Notes: generated from the sequence alone by a model not told the origin. Shown: positions 10,121 to 19,422, numbered from the stretch's first letter. The stretch is 64,000 nt of DNA from Neisseria sp. oral taxon 014 str. F0314 (GCF_005886145.1 NZ_CP040504.1:496001-560000), one strand, 5' to 3'. Program-made: numbers and translations.

Positions 10121-10477
10121 ATGATTTCCATCCGCGAGCAGTCTTACGGCCTGAATGTGGCTTTATACAACGAGTTTACGCTGGAAGATTTCCAAGAACT
10201 GGAGCAGGCGCTGCTGGCGTGCAAACAGCGCATCCACCTGCCCGACATCCTGCTGGATTTATCGATGCTGAAAGACTTTACCATCGATATGGCGGTGGAA
10301 CAGATTAAGTTTTTGAATCAGCACGAAACCGACTTCGGCCGCGCGGCCGTCGTTACGGACGACATTTGGATCAAACTCGGCGCCCGCCTGTCCAGCTTGC
10401 TGACCAACCAGCATCCCAAATATTTCAACGACGCCGCCGAAGCGCAGGCCTGGCTGCTGGAAAGCAACTCGAAGTAA
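10121..10477 (+). CDS. SpoIIAA/STAS-like protein
   Basis: 118 residues, soluble. The pattern resembles single-domain SpoIIAA-like (Crp/STAS-fold) proteins: an N-terminal beta strand, acidic helix TLEDFQELEQALLAC, the strand ILLDLSMLKDF, and C-terminal FNDAAEAQAWLLE, which matches the usual F....EA..WL ending. Such proteins may bind lipids or partners, but the role is unknown. Start ATG 10121, preceded by AAGGAACG. An in-frame extension into the transporter gene is rejected. Confidence 0.75.
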   Translation: MISIREQSYGLNVALYNEFTLEDFQELEQALLACKQRIHLPDILLDLSMLKDFTIDMAVEQIKFLNQHETDFGRAAVVTDDIWIKLGARLSSLLTNQHPKYFNDAAEAQAWLLESNSK

Positions 10478-10507
10478 ATCGCCCGTCATGCTTAATACAA
10501 GGAAACG

Positions 10508-10539
10508 AGGCCGTCTGAAAAGTATTTTTCAGACGGCCT
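10508..10539. terminator. DUS-pair hairpin
   Basis: Arms 10508-10521 and 10526-10539 are perfect complements from two AG-DUS copies with a 4-base loop, placed to end the transporter/SpoIIAA-like operon. Confidence 0.75.
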
Positions 10540-10580
10540 TTACGATACAGAAAAGCGGTAAAAGTCTCTCACCTCGCGTC

Positions 10581-10684
10581 ATTCCCGCACAGGCGGGAAT
10601 CTAGGCCTGCACGTACAGAAACCTGTCAGGAAAAAAGGTTTCCTATATTAATTATACGTTCTGGATTCCCGCCTGCGCGGGAAT
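10581..10684. repeat. dRS3-bounded intergenic repeat (NIME type)
   Basis: Two 20-base copies fitting the dRS3 pattern ATTCCC-N8-GGGAAT, at 10581-10600 and 10665-10684, flank a 64-base core. This is the arrangement of neisserial intergenic mosaic elements. It occupies the gap between the SpoIIAA-like gene and iclR, and no coding potential is seen. Confidence 0.8.
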
Positions 10685-10737
10685 GGCGGGATTCAATAAA
10701 CAGTTGTATCAAAATAGGTAAGTTAGCTATAAAAGAG

Positions 10738-10770
10738 AAGGCCGTCTGAAAAGTATTTTCAGACGGCCTT
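10738..10770. terminator. DUS-pair hairpin after iclR
   Basis: Arms 10738-10752 and 10756-10770 are perfect 15-base complements. It lies just beyond the stop of the iclR-type gene on the minus strand. Confidence 0.75.
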
Positions 10771-10795
10771 CCATTCAAAAACGTCCAAAATCGGG

Positions 10796-11554
10796 TCATC
10801 CCCTCCCCAACCCGTTTTCCAGCTTTTCAGCCAGTTGCTTCAGGTGTCCGGCAACATGACGGACGGTGGTTTCATCGGCTTCTTTTTCCGTCAGGCTGAC
10901 AGCGATGCCGTAGCGCTGCCCCTGCATGTCGGCCAATGCCGTGCCGAAACAATACATACCCAACCTGAGCTGGCCGTTGTCGACGGCATAGCCCCGCGCG
11001 CGCGTCTGCGCCAGTTCTTCCAGCAGTCCGTCCTGCGTGCGGACGCTGGTGTCGGTAAGCGGTTCGGGAAAGGCGGTAACAATCTGCCTGACTTCCTCAT
11101 CACTGAAAGTGGCCAATATGGCTTTGCCGGTGGCCGTCAATACGGCGGGAAACCGCATACCTGCGCGGAAAATGAACCCCAGCGGCGAGGTGCTGTTGCG
11201 GCAGGCCAAATACATTACCTGATCGCCGGTTAACACGGAAAGGGTCAGCGTGTAAGCATCCAGTGCGGGCATGGCGGCAATAGCCTGCTGAAAATCAGCG
11301 ACAATGTCCTGCGTGGCTAAAAAACCGTTTGCCCAATACATTAAATGCGTTCCGGGCGTAAAGCCGCCGTCGCCGCTTTTGCGTATCAGCCCGTAAGCCA
11401 GCATACCGTTCAAGAGGCCGTGCACCGAACTGCGCGGCAAATCGAGCTGTTTGGCAATCTGTGCGCCATTAAGCGGCCGGGCAGCTTTGGTCAGCAAATC
11501 GAGAATCCGCACAATCTTTTCCAAAGCAGGATTAGTAAGTTTTTGTTCTGACAT
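10796..11554 (-). CDS. IclR-family transcriptional regulator
   Basis: 252 residues with an N-terminal winged helix (LNGAQIAKQLDLPRSSVHGLLNGMLAYGLI, about residues 28-57) and a C-terminal effector-binding domain (GMRFPAVLTATGKAILATF, then TRARGYAVDNGQL). It is divergent from gabT, with a perfect palindrome in the shared 130-base gap, so it most likely controls the aminotransferase/dehydrogenase/permease genes and itself. The effector is unknown, possibly a GABA-pathway intermediate. Confidence 0.93.
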   Translation of the reverse strand: MSEQKLTNPALEKIVRILDLLTKAARPLNGAQIAKQLDLPRSSVHGLLNGMLAYGLIRKSGDGGFTPGTHLMYWANGFLATQDIVADFQQAIAAMPALDAYTLTLSVLTGDQVMYLACRNSTSPLGFIFRAGMRFPAVLTATGKAILATFSDEEVRQIVTAFPEPLTDTSVRTQDGLLEELAQTRARGYAVDNGQLRLGMYCFGTALADMQGQRYGIAVSLTEKEADETTVRHVAGHLKQLAEKLENGLGRG

Positions 11555-11566
11555 AATATTTATTCG

Positions 11567-11596
11567 TTGACAAATTTCGACGGCAAAATTTATGAT
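11567..11596 (+). promoter_or_regulatory. Sigma70-type promoter for gabT
   Basis: TTGACA at 11567-11572 (perfect -35), 18-base spacer, TATGAT at 11591-11596 (5 of 6 matches to the -10). The predicted transcript start would fall at about 11603, exactly at the edge of the palindrome. Confidence 0.7.
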
Positions 11597-11602
11597 TAAA
11601 AC

Positions 11603-11638
11603 GTTCCATATATTAAATCAATGTTCAATATATGGAAC
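11603..11638. promoter_or_regulatory. Palindromic operator, probable IclR-type site
   Basis: GTTCCATATATT at 11603-11614 is perfectly repeated in inverted orientation at 11627-11638, with a 12-base spacer. A shorter TGTTC-N8-GAACA palindrome lies within 11622-11639. It overlaps the expected transcript start and precedes gabT by about 46 bases, so binding should block transcription. Assignment to the adjacent regulator is inference. Confidence 0.72.
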
Positions 11639-11684
11639 AAATAAAGAATTTAAATATAATTTTATCAGGAAAAAGGAGGCGGTT

Positions 11685-12944
11685 ATGAATACTTGGATTA
11701 AGCGGATGCGTGATGTTTTGCCGACCGGCGCGGCGGTGGGCTGCGACTGGTTCGCCCAAAGCGCGCGCAATGCAGTGATTAAATCGACCGACGGACGGGA
11801 AATTATCGACTTCGTTGGCGGTATCGGCGTACTGAATGTCGGCCACTGCCATCCGAAAGTGACGGCGGCAGTCGCGGCGCAACTGGAGAAATTCACGCAT
11901 ACGGCCTTTCAGGTTGTGCCTTACCAGAATTATGTCGAACTGGGCGAAAGATTGGGCAAACTGGTGCCGATTGAAGGCAAAGTGAAATGCCAGTTTTTTT
12001 GCAGCGGCGCGGAAGCGGTTGAAAATGCGGTGAAAATCGCCCGCGCCTACACCAGGCGCAACGGTGTGATCGCATTCGGCGGCGCGTTTCACGGCCGCAC
12101 GCTGATGACGCTTGCCCTGACCGGAAAAGTGTCCCCCTATCAGGCAGATTTCGGCGCCATGCCTTCGGGCGTGTTCCACGCGCTTTTCCCTTCCGAAACG
12201 CAGCATATCAGCGTGGAGGATGCGGTTAAAAGCATCAAAAGGATTTTCAAAAGCGATATTGCGCCGCACGACGTGGCCGCCATTATTTTGGAACCGGTGC
12301 AGGGAGAAGGCGGTTTCAATGTCTGCCCGCCCGAATTTATGCGCGCCGTGCGTGAGATTTGCGACGAACACGGCATTGTGATGATTGCCGACGAAGTGCA
12401 GTCCGGTTATGGCCGCACAGGCAAACTTTTTGCGATGGAACATTACGACGTCAAACCCGATTTGATTACGATGGCAAAAAGTCTGGCGGGCGGCATGGTA
12501 TTGAGCGGCGTGGCGGGCAAGGCCGACATCATGAATGCGGCAAGGCCGGGGGGCTTGGGCGGAACATACGCAGGCAACCCTTTGGGCATTGCCGCGGCAT
12601 TGGCGGTGCTGGACATCATCGAAGAAGAAAAGCTGCTGGAACGTTCTCAATATTTGGGCGACAAGCTCAAACAATTCCTGCGCGATTTAAACGCACCCGA
12701 AATTACCCAAATCCGCGGCTTAGGTTCGATGGTGGCCGTTGAATTCGGCGACGACGACTGCCCGAACAGCGAGTTTGCCGCCAAAGTGAAATCCATTGCG
12801 ATGGAAAACAACCTGCTGCTGCTCACTTGCGGCGCACACGCCAACGCCATCCGCTTCCTTTACCCGCTGACGATTGAGGAGGAACTCTTCGACCGGGCTT
12901 TGACGATTCTGAAAAACGCCTTTGAGAAAGCACGCCAAAGCTAA
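11685..12944 (+). CDS. gabT: Class III aminotransferase, probable 4-aminobutyrate aminotransferase
   Basis: PLP enzyme of 419 residues. The cofactor-binding aspartate is D236 in IADEVQSGYGRTG and the PLP lysine is K265 in MAKSLAGGM. GVLNVGHCHPKV and ILEPVQGEGGF are typical of the GabT/PuuE group. Start ATG 11685, preceded by a strong AAAGGAGG; the in-frame extension to 11592 runs through the operator and is rejected. The succinate-semialdehyde-dehydrogenase-like gene follows, supporting 4-aminobutyrate as substrate. 5-aminovalerate is an alternative. Confidence 0.87.
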   Translation: MNTWIKRMRDVLPTGAAVGCDWFAQSARNAVIKSTDGREIIDFVGGIGVLNVGHCHPKVTAAVAAQLEKFTHTAFQVVPYQNYVELGERLGKLVPIEGKVKCQFFCSGAEAVENAVKIARAYTRRNGVIAFGGAFHGRTLMTLALTGKVSPYQADFGAMPSGVFHALFPSETQHISVEDAVKSIKRIFKSDIAPHDVAAIILEPVQGEGGFNVCPPEFMRAVREICDEHGIVMIADEVQSGYGRTGKLFAMEHYDVKPDLITMAKSLAGGMVLSGVAGKADIMNAARPGGLGGTYAGNPLGIAAALAVLDIIEEEKLLERSQYLGDKLKQFLRDLNAPEITQIRGLGSMVAVEFGDDDCPNSEFAAKVKSIAMENNLLLLTCGAHANAIRFLYPLTIEEELFDRALTILKNAFEKARQS

Positions 12945-12960
12945 AAACGCTGAAACAAGG

Positions 12961-12988
12961 TTTCAGACGGCCTCTAGGCCGTCTGAAA
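12961..12988. repeat. Inverted DUS pair between gabT and gabD
   Basis: 13-base perfect arms 12961-12973 and 12976-12988 separated by 2 bases, with the DUS copies pointing outward. No T-run follows closely, so it may act as an attenuator or only for uptake. gabD starts 32 bases later. Confidence 0.7.
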
Positions 12989-13020
12989 AACACCCGCCAC
13001 ATTATTTTGCAGGACTTCCC

Positions 13021-14457
13021 ATGAAAACCTTTTCCCAACTGCTCAACCACCCCGATATTTCCTTTTCCCCGATTTCAGACGGCCTCAAAGTCAGTAATCC
13101 GGCAACGGGCGAGACTTTGGCGTTTGTCCGCACGACCCATTCAGACGACCTCAAGTTGCTGATTCAAAAGGCGGAGGCCGCACAAAAATTATGGGCGGCA
13201 AAAACTGCGCTGGAGCGCGCCGATGTGTTGTGGCGTTGGTATTTTCTGATAAAGGAAAACAAAGAAGAGCTGGCACGCATCATGACGATGGAACAGGGCA
13301 AAAGCCTGAACGAGGCGCTCGGCGAGATTGATTATGCGGCTTCGTTTGTGCGCTGGTTTGCCGAAGAGGCGCGGCGGATTGACGGCGATGTGCTGACGAG
13401 TGTGAAAGCATCGCAAAAACTGGTCGTGTTGAAACAGCCCGTCGGCGTTACCGCTGCGATTACACCGTGGAACTTCCCATCTGCGATGATTGCGCGCAAA
13501 GCCGCACCTGCTTTGGCGGTGGGCTGCGCGATGATAGTCAAGCCCGCGTCGCTCACGCCTCTGAGCGCGTATGCGCTGGCGCTACTGGCTTACGAAGCGG
13601 GCGTGCCACACGATTTGCTTCCCGTCGTCAGCGGTCGCGCTTCGGAAATCAGCCATGAATTTGCCACAAACCCGACCGTGCGCAAAATCAGCTTTACCGG
13701 TTCTACCGAAGTCGGTGCGAAAATTTTTGCTGACAGCGCGGCGGACATTAAAAAACTCAGTTTGGAACTGGGAGGCAACGCGCCGTTTATCGTGTTTGAC
13801 GATGCCGATTTGGACAAAGCCGTCGAAGGCGCGATCGCCAGTAAGTTTCGCAACAGCGGTCAGACCTGCGTCTGCACCAACCGCGTTTACGCTCAGTCCG
13901 GCATTTACGACGAATTTTGCCGCAAATTAAGTGAAAAAGTAGCCGCGCTCAAATTGGGCAACGGCTTGGATGAAGGCGTGAACCAAGGGCCGCTGATTGA
14001 GGAAAAAGCGGTGGAGAAAGTCGAGCAGCACATCGCCGACGCACTCTCAAAAGGCGCGGTCTGCCTGACCGGCGGCAAACGCAGCGCGTTGGGCGGAACG
14101 TTTTTCGAACCGACCGTTTTAAGCGGCGTAACGGCGCAAATGGCAGTGGCGCGCGAAGAAACCTTCGGGCCGTTGTGTCCCGTGTTTTGCTTTGAAACCG
14201 AAGCCGAAGTCATTGCGGCCGCCAACGATACGGAGTACGGTTTGGCGGCCTACCTCTTCACCTCCGACACCGCCCGCCAATGGCGCGTCGGCGAAGCCTT
14301 GGAATACGGCATGGTCGGCATCAATACCGGCCTAATCAGCAATGAAGCGGCACCGTTCGGCGGCGTGAAACGCAGCGGGCTGGGACGCGAAGGCAGCAAA
14401 TACGGTGCGGACGAATATTTGGAATTGAAATATTTGTGTATCGATGTGGCCGGATAG
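13021..14457 (+). CDS. gabD: Succinate-semialdehyde dehydrogenase
   Basis: Aldehyde dehydrogenase of 478 residues. It has TPWNFP near 149-154, catalytic E249 in LELGGNAPFIVFDDADLD and catalytic C283 in NSGQTCVCTNR. The C-terminal GINTGLISNEAAPFGGVKRSGLGREGS is typical of GabD, which oxidises succinate semialdehyde to succinate with NAD(P)+. Start ATG 13021; an upstream in-frame extension crosses the DUS hairpin. Two uptake sequences of different dialects lie in the first 45 codons and encode SDGLK and SDDLK. Confidence 0.92.
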   Translation: MKTFSQLLNHPDISFSPISDGLKVSNPATGETLAFVRTTHSDDLKLLIQKAEAAQKLWAAKTALERADVLWRWYFLIKENKEELARIMTMEQGKSLNEALGEIDYAASFVRWFAEEARRIDGDVLTSVKASQKLVVLKQPVGVTAAITPWNFPSAMIARKAAPALAVGCAMIVKPASLTPLSAYALALLAYEAGVPHDLLPVVSGRASEISHEFATNPTVRKISFTGSTEVGAKIFADSAADIKKLSLELGGNAPFIVFDDADLDKAVEGAIASKFRNSGQTCVCTNRVYAQSGIYDEFCRKLSEKVAALKLGNGLDEGVNQGPLIEEKAVEKVEQHIADALSKGAVCLTGGKRSALGGTFFEPTVLSGVTAQMAVAREETFGPLCPVFCFETEAEVIAAANDTEYGLAAYLFTSDTARQWRVGEALEYGMVGINTGLISNEAAPFGGVKRSGLGREGSKYGADEYLELKYLCIDVAG

Positions 14458-14682
14458 CCTGCCGTCGGTTTTCAGACGGCCTCACATCCGCTAGGCCGTC
14501 TGAAAACCGCAACTTCTGTTAACTTCCCCTTATTTTTAATCTCCCGTATGCCGTTTCAAACGACACACAGGGATGATTGTTCCCTGAAAACGGGGGATTC
14601 CAAAAACATAGAAAGCAGATAAACAAAATCTGACAAATCTGCGGGTTTACAAGGAGAAACTTAATTTCAACAGGAGGCTGAA

Positions 14683-15885
14683 ATGTCTGATGTATTGAGA
14701 GTGGAGAAAATTACCTTTTGGGAAGGCGTGGCCATGATTATCGGCACCAATATCGGTGCGGGGATTTTGGGCGTGTCGTATGCCGCGCGGCAGGCGGGCT
14801 ATATGCCTTTGCTGTTTTGGCTGGTGGTGGTCGGCGTGATTACGACCGTTACGATGCTTTATGTGGCCGAAGCCACGTTGCGCACACGGCAGCACGAGCA
14901 GTTGAGCGGTTTGGCGCAGCGCTATGTCGGCGGGTTCGGTTCGTGGCTGATGTTCGCCTCGGTAACGGTCAATGCACTGGGCGCGCTGATAGCGTATATG
15001 AGCGGCAGCGGCGATTTGATGCATTCCTTGTTCGGCATCGACAAACGCATCGGCAGCATCCTGTTTTTCATCCCCGCCGCGCTGATTCTGGCTCTGGGCC
15101 TGAAAGCCTTGGGCAGGAGCGAGAAATGGATTACGTCGCTGATGGTGCTCATGCTGCTGGTACTGGTCGGCGCGACGCTGTTTTTCCCGACCACCGATTT
15201 CAGACGGCTTTTAGACGGCAGTTGGCTGTATATGGTGCCCGTGTTCAACTTGGTGGTGTTTATTTACTGCGCGCAATACATCGTGCCGGAAATAGCGCGC
15301 GGCCTGTCGCATACGCCCAAACAACTGCCCAAAGCCATCGTTACCGGCATGTTTTGCACCTTTGCCCTGATTGCGCTCGTGCCGTTGTCCGTGATTTCGC
15401 TCAACGGCCTGGACAACGTCAGCCAGGTGGCGACGGTAAACTGGGGCAATGCTTTGGGAAGTTGGGCGTTTTTCATGGCAAACGGCTTCGCATTGTTCGC
15501 CATGCTGACTTCCTATTGGGGCATCGGCGGCAGCTTCTTAACCAATATTGCCGACCGCTTCAGCCTGAAAGTCGATGACAACCTGAAAGTCCGTTCGCTG
15601 ACCGTGGTCGTGGTCGCCCTGCCGCCGCTGGTACTGGCTTACAGCGGCATGGTCGGCTTCGTTGACGCGCTTTATTTTGCGGGCGTGTTCAGCGGCGTGG
15701 TATTGAGCATCGTACCGTATCTGATTATCAAAGGCGCACGCGACAAGGGCAACCGCACACCCGAATGGACGTGCGCCCCCTGGATGACCCATCCCGCGAT
15801 TTACACGCTGATTTTCCTGCTCTACAGCGCAAGCGCGGTTTATGCGGTATTGGCGAAACTGGATTTGCTGCCTCCGGGCTGGTAA
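14683..15885 (+). CDS. Amino-acid permease (HAAAP-type), candidate uptake system of the gab module
   Basis: 400-residue inner-membrane protein with about eleven hydrophobic helices. The N-terminal MIIGTNIGAGILGVSYAARQAG is the sodium/proton-coupled aromatic or hydroxy amino-acid permease (HAAAP) signature. CAQYIVPEIARGLSH and ANGFALFAMLTSYWG follow. Start ATG 14683 has AGGAGG upstream. Position directly after gabT-gabD suggests it imports their substrate, but family members carry tyrosine, tryptophan or serine, so specificity is open. The 225-base gap before it holds another outward DUS pair and no gene. Confidence 0.85.
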   Translation: MSDVLRVEKITFWEGVAMIIGTNIGAGILGVSYAARQAGYMPLLFWLVVVGVITTVTMLYVAEATLRTRQHEQLSGLAQRYVGGFGSWLMFASVTVNALGALIAYMSGSGDLMHSLFGIDKRIGSILFFIPAALILALGLKALGRSEKWITSLMVLMLLVLVGATLFFPTTDFRRLLDGSWLYMVPVFNLVVFIYCAQYIVPEIARGLSHTPKQLPKAIVTGMFCTFALIALVPLSVISLNGLDNVSQVATVNWGNALGSWAFFMANGFALFAMLTSYWGIGGSFLTNIADRFSLKVDDNLKVRSLTVVVVALPPLVLAYSGMVGFVDALYFAGVFSGVVLSIVPYLIIKGARDKGNRTPEWTCAPWMTHPAIYTLIFLLYSASAVYAVLAKLDLLPPGW

Positions 15886-15900
15886 ACGGTTTTATAGTAA

Positions 15901-15934
15901 AAAGGCCGTCTGAAAATGTTTTCAGACGGCCTTT
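15901..15934. terminator. Bidirectional DUS-pair terminator
   Basis: 16-base perfect arms 15901-15916 and 15919-15934 with A-rich left and T-rich right flanks. It lies between two convergent genes, the permease and the ribokinase-type gene. Confidence 0.8.
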
Positions 15935-15946
15935 TCTTTCTAGGGT

Positions 15947-16876
15947 TCAGACATTCTGCGCCTGTTCCGGATGGTCGGCAATAAAGCTGCTGCGGTCGCA
16001 GTAGGAAGTCTGCGTGCCCAGCCGCGTTACCGAATCGGCCGCATAGCGGTTGGCGGTTTCAATCGCTTTGGCGATGTCGCCCGTTTTGACATAGACGTGC
16101 GAAAAGCAGCCGATAAACGCGTCGCCCGCGCCGGTGGTGTCGCGCGCTTTGACTTTGAACGACGGAAACATGCGCTCTTTGCCGTCTTGGTCGAGCCACA
16201 GCACGCCTTTGCTGCCGAGGGTTACGATGACATTTTTCACACCGGCCTGATGCAGCGCGACCGCCGCTTTGCGGATGTCGTCTTCACTGTCTACCGGCAT
16301 GCCGGTCAAAAGCGAAAGTTCGGTTTCGTTCGGTACGATAAATTCGCAGGATTTGACTTGATCCAATACCAAATCGGGCTGCGCGGGCGCGGGGTTGAAC
16401 AGCACGGGAATGCCGTGTTCTTCGCCGAATTTTACCGCCGCATATACGGTTTCGGTGGGAATTTCCAGCTGCAAAACGATAAGCTTGCATTTTTTGATGT
16501 CTTCCGCTGCCGCGTCGATGTCGGCGGAAGTCAGTAGTTTGTTGGCGCCCTTGATGATGATGATGGAGTTGCGCGATTCGGGGTCGACGAAGATGGGGGC
16601 GACGCCGCTGGACGCGTCGCTTTTCAGGATGTAGCGCGTGTCGATGTTGTGGCGCCGGAAGTTTTCGATGGTGTTTTCGGCAAAGATGTCGTTGCCCACG
16701 CGGGTAAGCATCAATACTTCCGAACCCAGTTTCGCGGCGGCGACCGCCTGGTTCGCGCCTTTGCCGCCGCAGCCGAGTTTGAAATCGGGCGCTTCGACGG
16801 TTTCTCCTTCGACCGGCATACGGTTGATGTAGGTAACCAGGTCGACCATGTTGGAACCGATAACTGCGATGTCCAT
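15947..16876 (-). CDS. PfkB-family sugar kinase, probable deoxyribokinase
   Basis: 309 residues with the ribokinase layout: N-terminal GCGGKGANQAVAAAKLG (residues about 36-52), FNPAPAQPD, and the DTTGAGDAFIG active-site motif with the catalytic aspartate. Start ATG 16874-16876 with CAGGAG upstream; a 28-residue extension is rejected. By sequence it is RbsK-like, but it ends a row with deoC, a FucP-like permease and a mutarotase-like gene, the content of the Salmonella deoKPX cluster. 2-deoxyribose is therefore the likely substrate. Confidence 0.85.
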   Translation of the reverse strand: MDIAVIGSNMVDLVTYINRMPVEGETVEAPDFKLGCGGKGANQAVAAAKLGSEVLMLTRVGNDIFAENTIENFRRHNIDTRYILKSDASSGVAPIFVDPESRNSIIIIKGANKLLTSADIDAAAEDIKKCKLIVLQLEIPTETVYAAVKFGEEHGIPVLFNPAPAQPDLVLDQVKSCEFIVPNETELSLLTGMPVDSEDDIRKAAVALHQAGVKNVIVTLGSKGVLWLDQDGKERMFPSFKVKARDTTGAGDAFIGCFSHVYVKTGDIAKAIETANRYAADSVTRLGTQTSYCDRSSFIADHPEQAQNV

Positions 16877-17021
16877 AGTTATTACTCCTGTTTTTAATTG
16901 TAGATTCCGCACGCCTCCATACCCGAATCGGGCGGATACGGCAGGCGGCGGGGGTTTCATCCTACGGTAAATAAATTACCTTGATGCGGAAATACCGTCA
17001 TACCCGGGTTTGACCCCGGCT

Positions 17022-18041
17022 CTAGTCTTTGATTCCCGTGTTGACGGTAAACGATTTGGCTTCACCCGGTTGCAGCCATTGCAGCGTGCCTGCTTTTTCC
17101 GCCGCCAGATAGCCTTCGGGACGAGCGGTGGCGGGCAGCACGAACGCGGCGACTTTTTGGTCGGGATTGTTCAGAATCCAGCGGGTGGCATGCGGGAACT
17201 CTTGGCTGGAAAAGCGCGTGCTGAACGTAGTCTGCGTTACCGGATGGTAAATCTCAAATTCCAAATGGTCGCCGTATTGCGCCAGATTGTCGGCGAAATA
17301 CACGATTTCGGGGTCGTAGCAGTCGGGGCGGTCCAAAACGCTGCCGTCCACCTCCCCGTTCAGGATGGCCCGGTTGAACTCCTGCCACTGCGGCGTCGGA
17401 TGCACGTGCAGCGGCACGGTCCGGCGCAGTTGGAACGCGCTGTCGGGCAGGTTCTGCCGCATCTGCCCCTGCTCGGCATAGGCATAGTTCATATGACACA
17501 TATACAGCAGCGGCATCGGCTGGTAAGCAGACAGGTTTTCCACCCGCATACCGATGTCGAAACGCGGGCTGCCCGCCGTCAGCGTTACCGACGGCGAAGC
17601 CAGATAGTGGTGGCCGAAGCCGCGCACGTATTCGTATTCACTGACGACGCGGACGCTGTTTTCATCGACTTCCAGCCATGCTTTATCCATCGGCGCGCAC
17701 GGAAATTCGCCGTGCAGCGGGTGCGTGTCTTCAGGGGAGGGGCAGCCGCCGGTCAGCAGCCCGGAATGGAAGGCGAAGCAGCCGTAGGTATCGACGATTT
17801 CGCTGCCGCGCTGCGGTTTTCGGAACATGTTGTCCATCCGCAGGCTTTTGCCGTCAAACACTGCATCCCAGATGATCTGCCCCATCAGCGGCAAAACTTC
17901 CACAAAGCCCCGCGAATTGGCGATTTTCAAAGCGGCGATGTTTTGCGGATACGCAAAGGCGGTTACGGTAAACTCGTCGGATTGCAGCACAACCTGCGGT
18001 TCTTTGCCGAACAGTGATTCGGATAAAGGTATTCGATACAT
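17022..18041 (-). CDS. DUF4432-type aldose-1-epimerase-like protein (DeoX/DeoM-like)
   Basis: 339 residues, soluble, galactose-mutarotase-like beta-sandwich. Features are DNMFRKP near 68-74, the YGCFAFHSGLLTGGCPSPEDTHPLHGEFPCA block with the conserved H-P-L-H-G-E motif, and the PLLYMCHMNYAY stretch. In deoxyribose operons this family is thought to interconvert deoxyribose anomers. Its place between the kinase and the permease supports that. Monofunctional, intact, start ATG 18039-18041 with GGAG upstream. Confidence 0.82.
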   Translation of the reverse strand: MYRIPLSESLFGKEPQVVLQSDEFTVTAFAYPQNIAALKIANSRGFVEVLPLMGQIIWDAVFDGKSLRMDNMFRKPQRGSEIVDTYGCFAFHSGLLTGGCPSPEDTHPLHGEFPCAPMDKAWLEVDENSVRVVSEYEYVRGFGHHYLASPSVTLTAGSPRFDIGMRVENLSAYQPMPLLYMCHMNYAYAEQGQMRQNLPDSAFQLRRTVPLHVHPTPQWQEFNRAILNGEVDGSVLDRPDCYDPEIVYFADNLAQYGDHLEFEIYHPVTQTTFSTRFSSQEFPHATRWILNNPDQKVAAFVLPATARPEGYLAAEKAGTLQWLQPGEAKSFTVNTGIKD

Positions 18042-18130
18042 TTCGTTACTCCTTTCGCTCTTTGTTTCAACGGGATTTTTCAGACGGCCTCAAGATTTTG
18101 CACAGGCCGTCTGAAAACGCGGCAGCGGTT

Positions 18131-19422
18131 TTAACGACTCTCCGCCGTTTCTAGACGGTGTTCGTTCCAAAAATACAGCAGCACCACCACGAAGCACACC
18201 AGCGACACCGAAAAAGCCAGTTGCATCGAGCCGAGCATGTCGGACACCAGCCCCTGAATCACCGGCACGACCGCGCCGCCGATAATCGACATCACAATCA
18301 CGGCGCCGCCGGTTTCAGTAGCGAACGCGCGTAGATGGTTGCCCAGCAGGGGCCGAACATCGTCGACACGAAAATGGCCGCCCATATCGCGCTCATGTCG
18401 TGAACGCCGATAACATACACCAGCGCCAGCGAACCCAATACCGAATAGGCAATCAGCACTTTGTTTTCATTGAACCGCTTCATCAGGATGTTGGCGAGGC
18501 ACTTGCCCAAAAAGAAACCGACGAACGCGTATATCACATAATTGGCCGCGGCGCGCTCGTTCAAGCCGGCATCCATCTGCAAGGCCAGCCGTATGGTGAA
18601 AGACCAAACCGCCGTCTACATGCCCACATAGAAAAACTGCGCCATAATTCCGAATCTGAAACGCGAGTTGCACGCCAGATAACGCAGCGTTTCGCCGATG
18701 GTCGCCTTGGTTTCGTGCGCCTCCTTATCCAAAGGCTTACAGCGCGGAAACTGGGTAATCGCCACTATCACCAGCAGCACCACCAACACCATAATGATGA
18801 ACTGGTAAGGTTGCAAAGTGCGTTGCAGCATTTCGGCGGCCAACTGCTGCTTGCCCGCGCCGTCCAACGTTTCCATCTGTCTGTGCAGCGCTTCGCCTTC
18901 GGTGAAAATCAAATACTTGCCCAGCAGGATGCCGCTCAAAAATCCCACGGGCGTAAACGTTTGCGAAATATTCAAACGCAGCGTGGAGCTCTCTTTCGGC
19001 CAGATCATCGAAGAATAGGTGTTGCACGACGTTTCCAAAAACGACAGCCCCACCGCAATCGCAAACAGCGCCATCAAAAACACGCCGTAAGTCGCCATGT
19101 GCGAAGCGGGGAAAAACAGCGTACAGCCGCCGATGTAGCACACCAGCCCTATCAAGATGCCGACCTTGTAACTCCAGCGGCGGATAACGCGGCTGGCCGG
19201 AATCGCAATCAGGAAATAACCGCCGTAAAACGCGCTCTGCACGAAAGCCGAGGCAAAATCCGACAGCGTGAAAATCGACTTGAACTGCGTAATCAGAATA
19301 TCGTTCAAACTCGCCGCCATGCCCCACATCGGAAAGCATATCGACAAAAGGACATATTGAAACCACGGCGTACGGTCCAAATAGCCGTCGGACAACTGAC
19401 GGGCACTGGTTTTAATAATCAT
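18131..19422 (-). pseudogene. FucP-like MFS sugar permease, disrupted (deoP-like)
   Basis: Reading from 19422 the first 268 residues match the fucose/deoxyribose permease family (ASLNDILITQFKSIFTL, SAFYGGYFLIAIPA, FLETSCNTYSSMIWPKES). A TAG at 18616-18618 interrupts AQFFYVGM-stop-TAVWSF, where E. coli FucP has CYVGAQTACWS, so a CAG-to-TAG change is likely. The same frame continues to FGPCWATIYA, then shifts near 18325-18345. TETGGAVIVMSIIGGAVVPV resumes in another frame, and comparison with FucP suggests a few codons are also missing. The C-terminus ends at 18131. Probably non-functional unless there are sequencing errors. Confidence 0.85.

Noticed and set aside
11625..12674. 349-codon open frame on the minus strand
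   Set aside because: Antisense shadow of gabT; it also runs into the operator.
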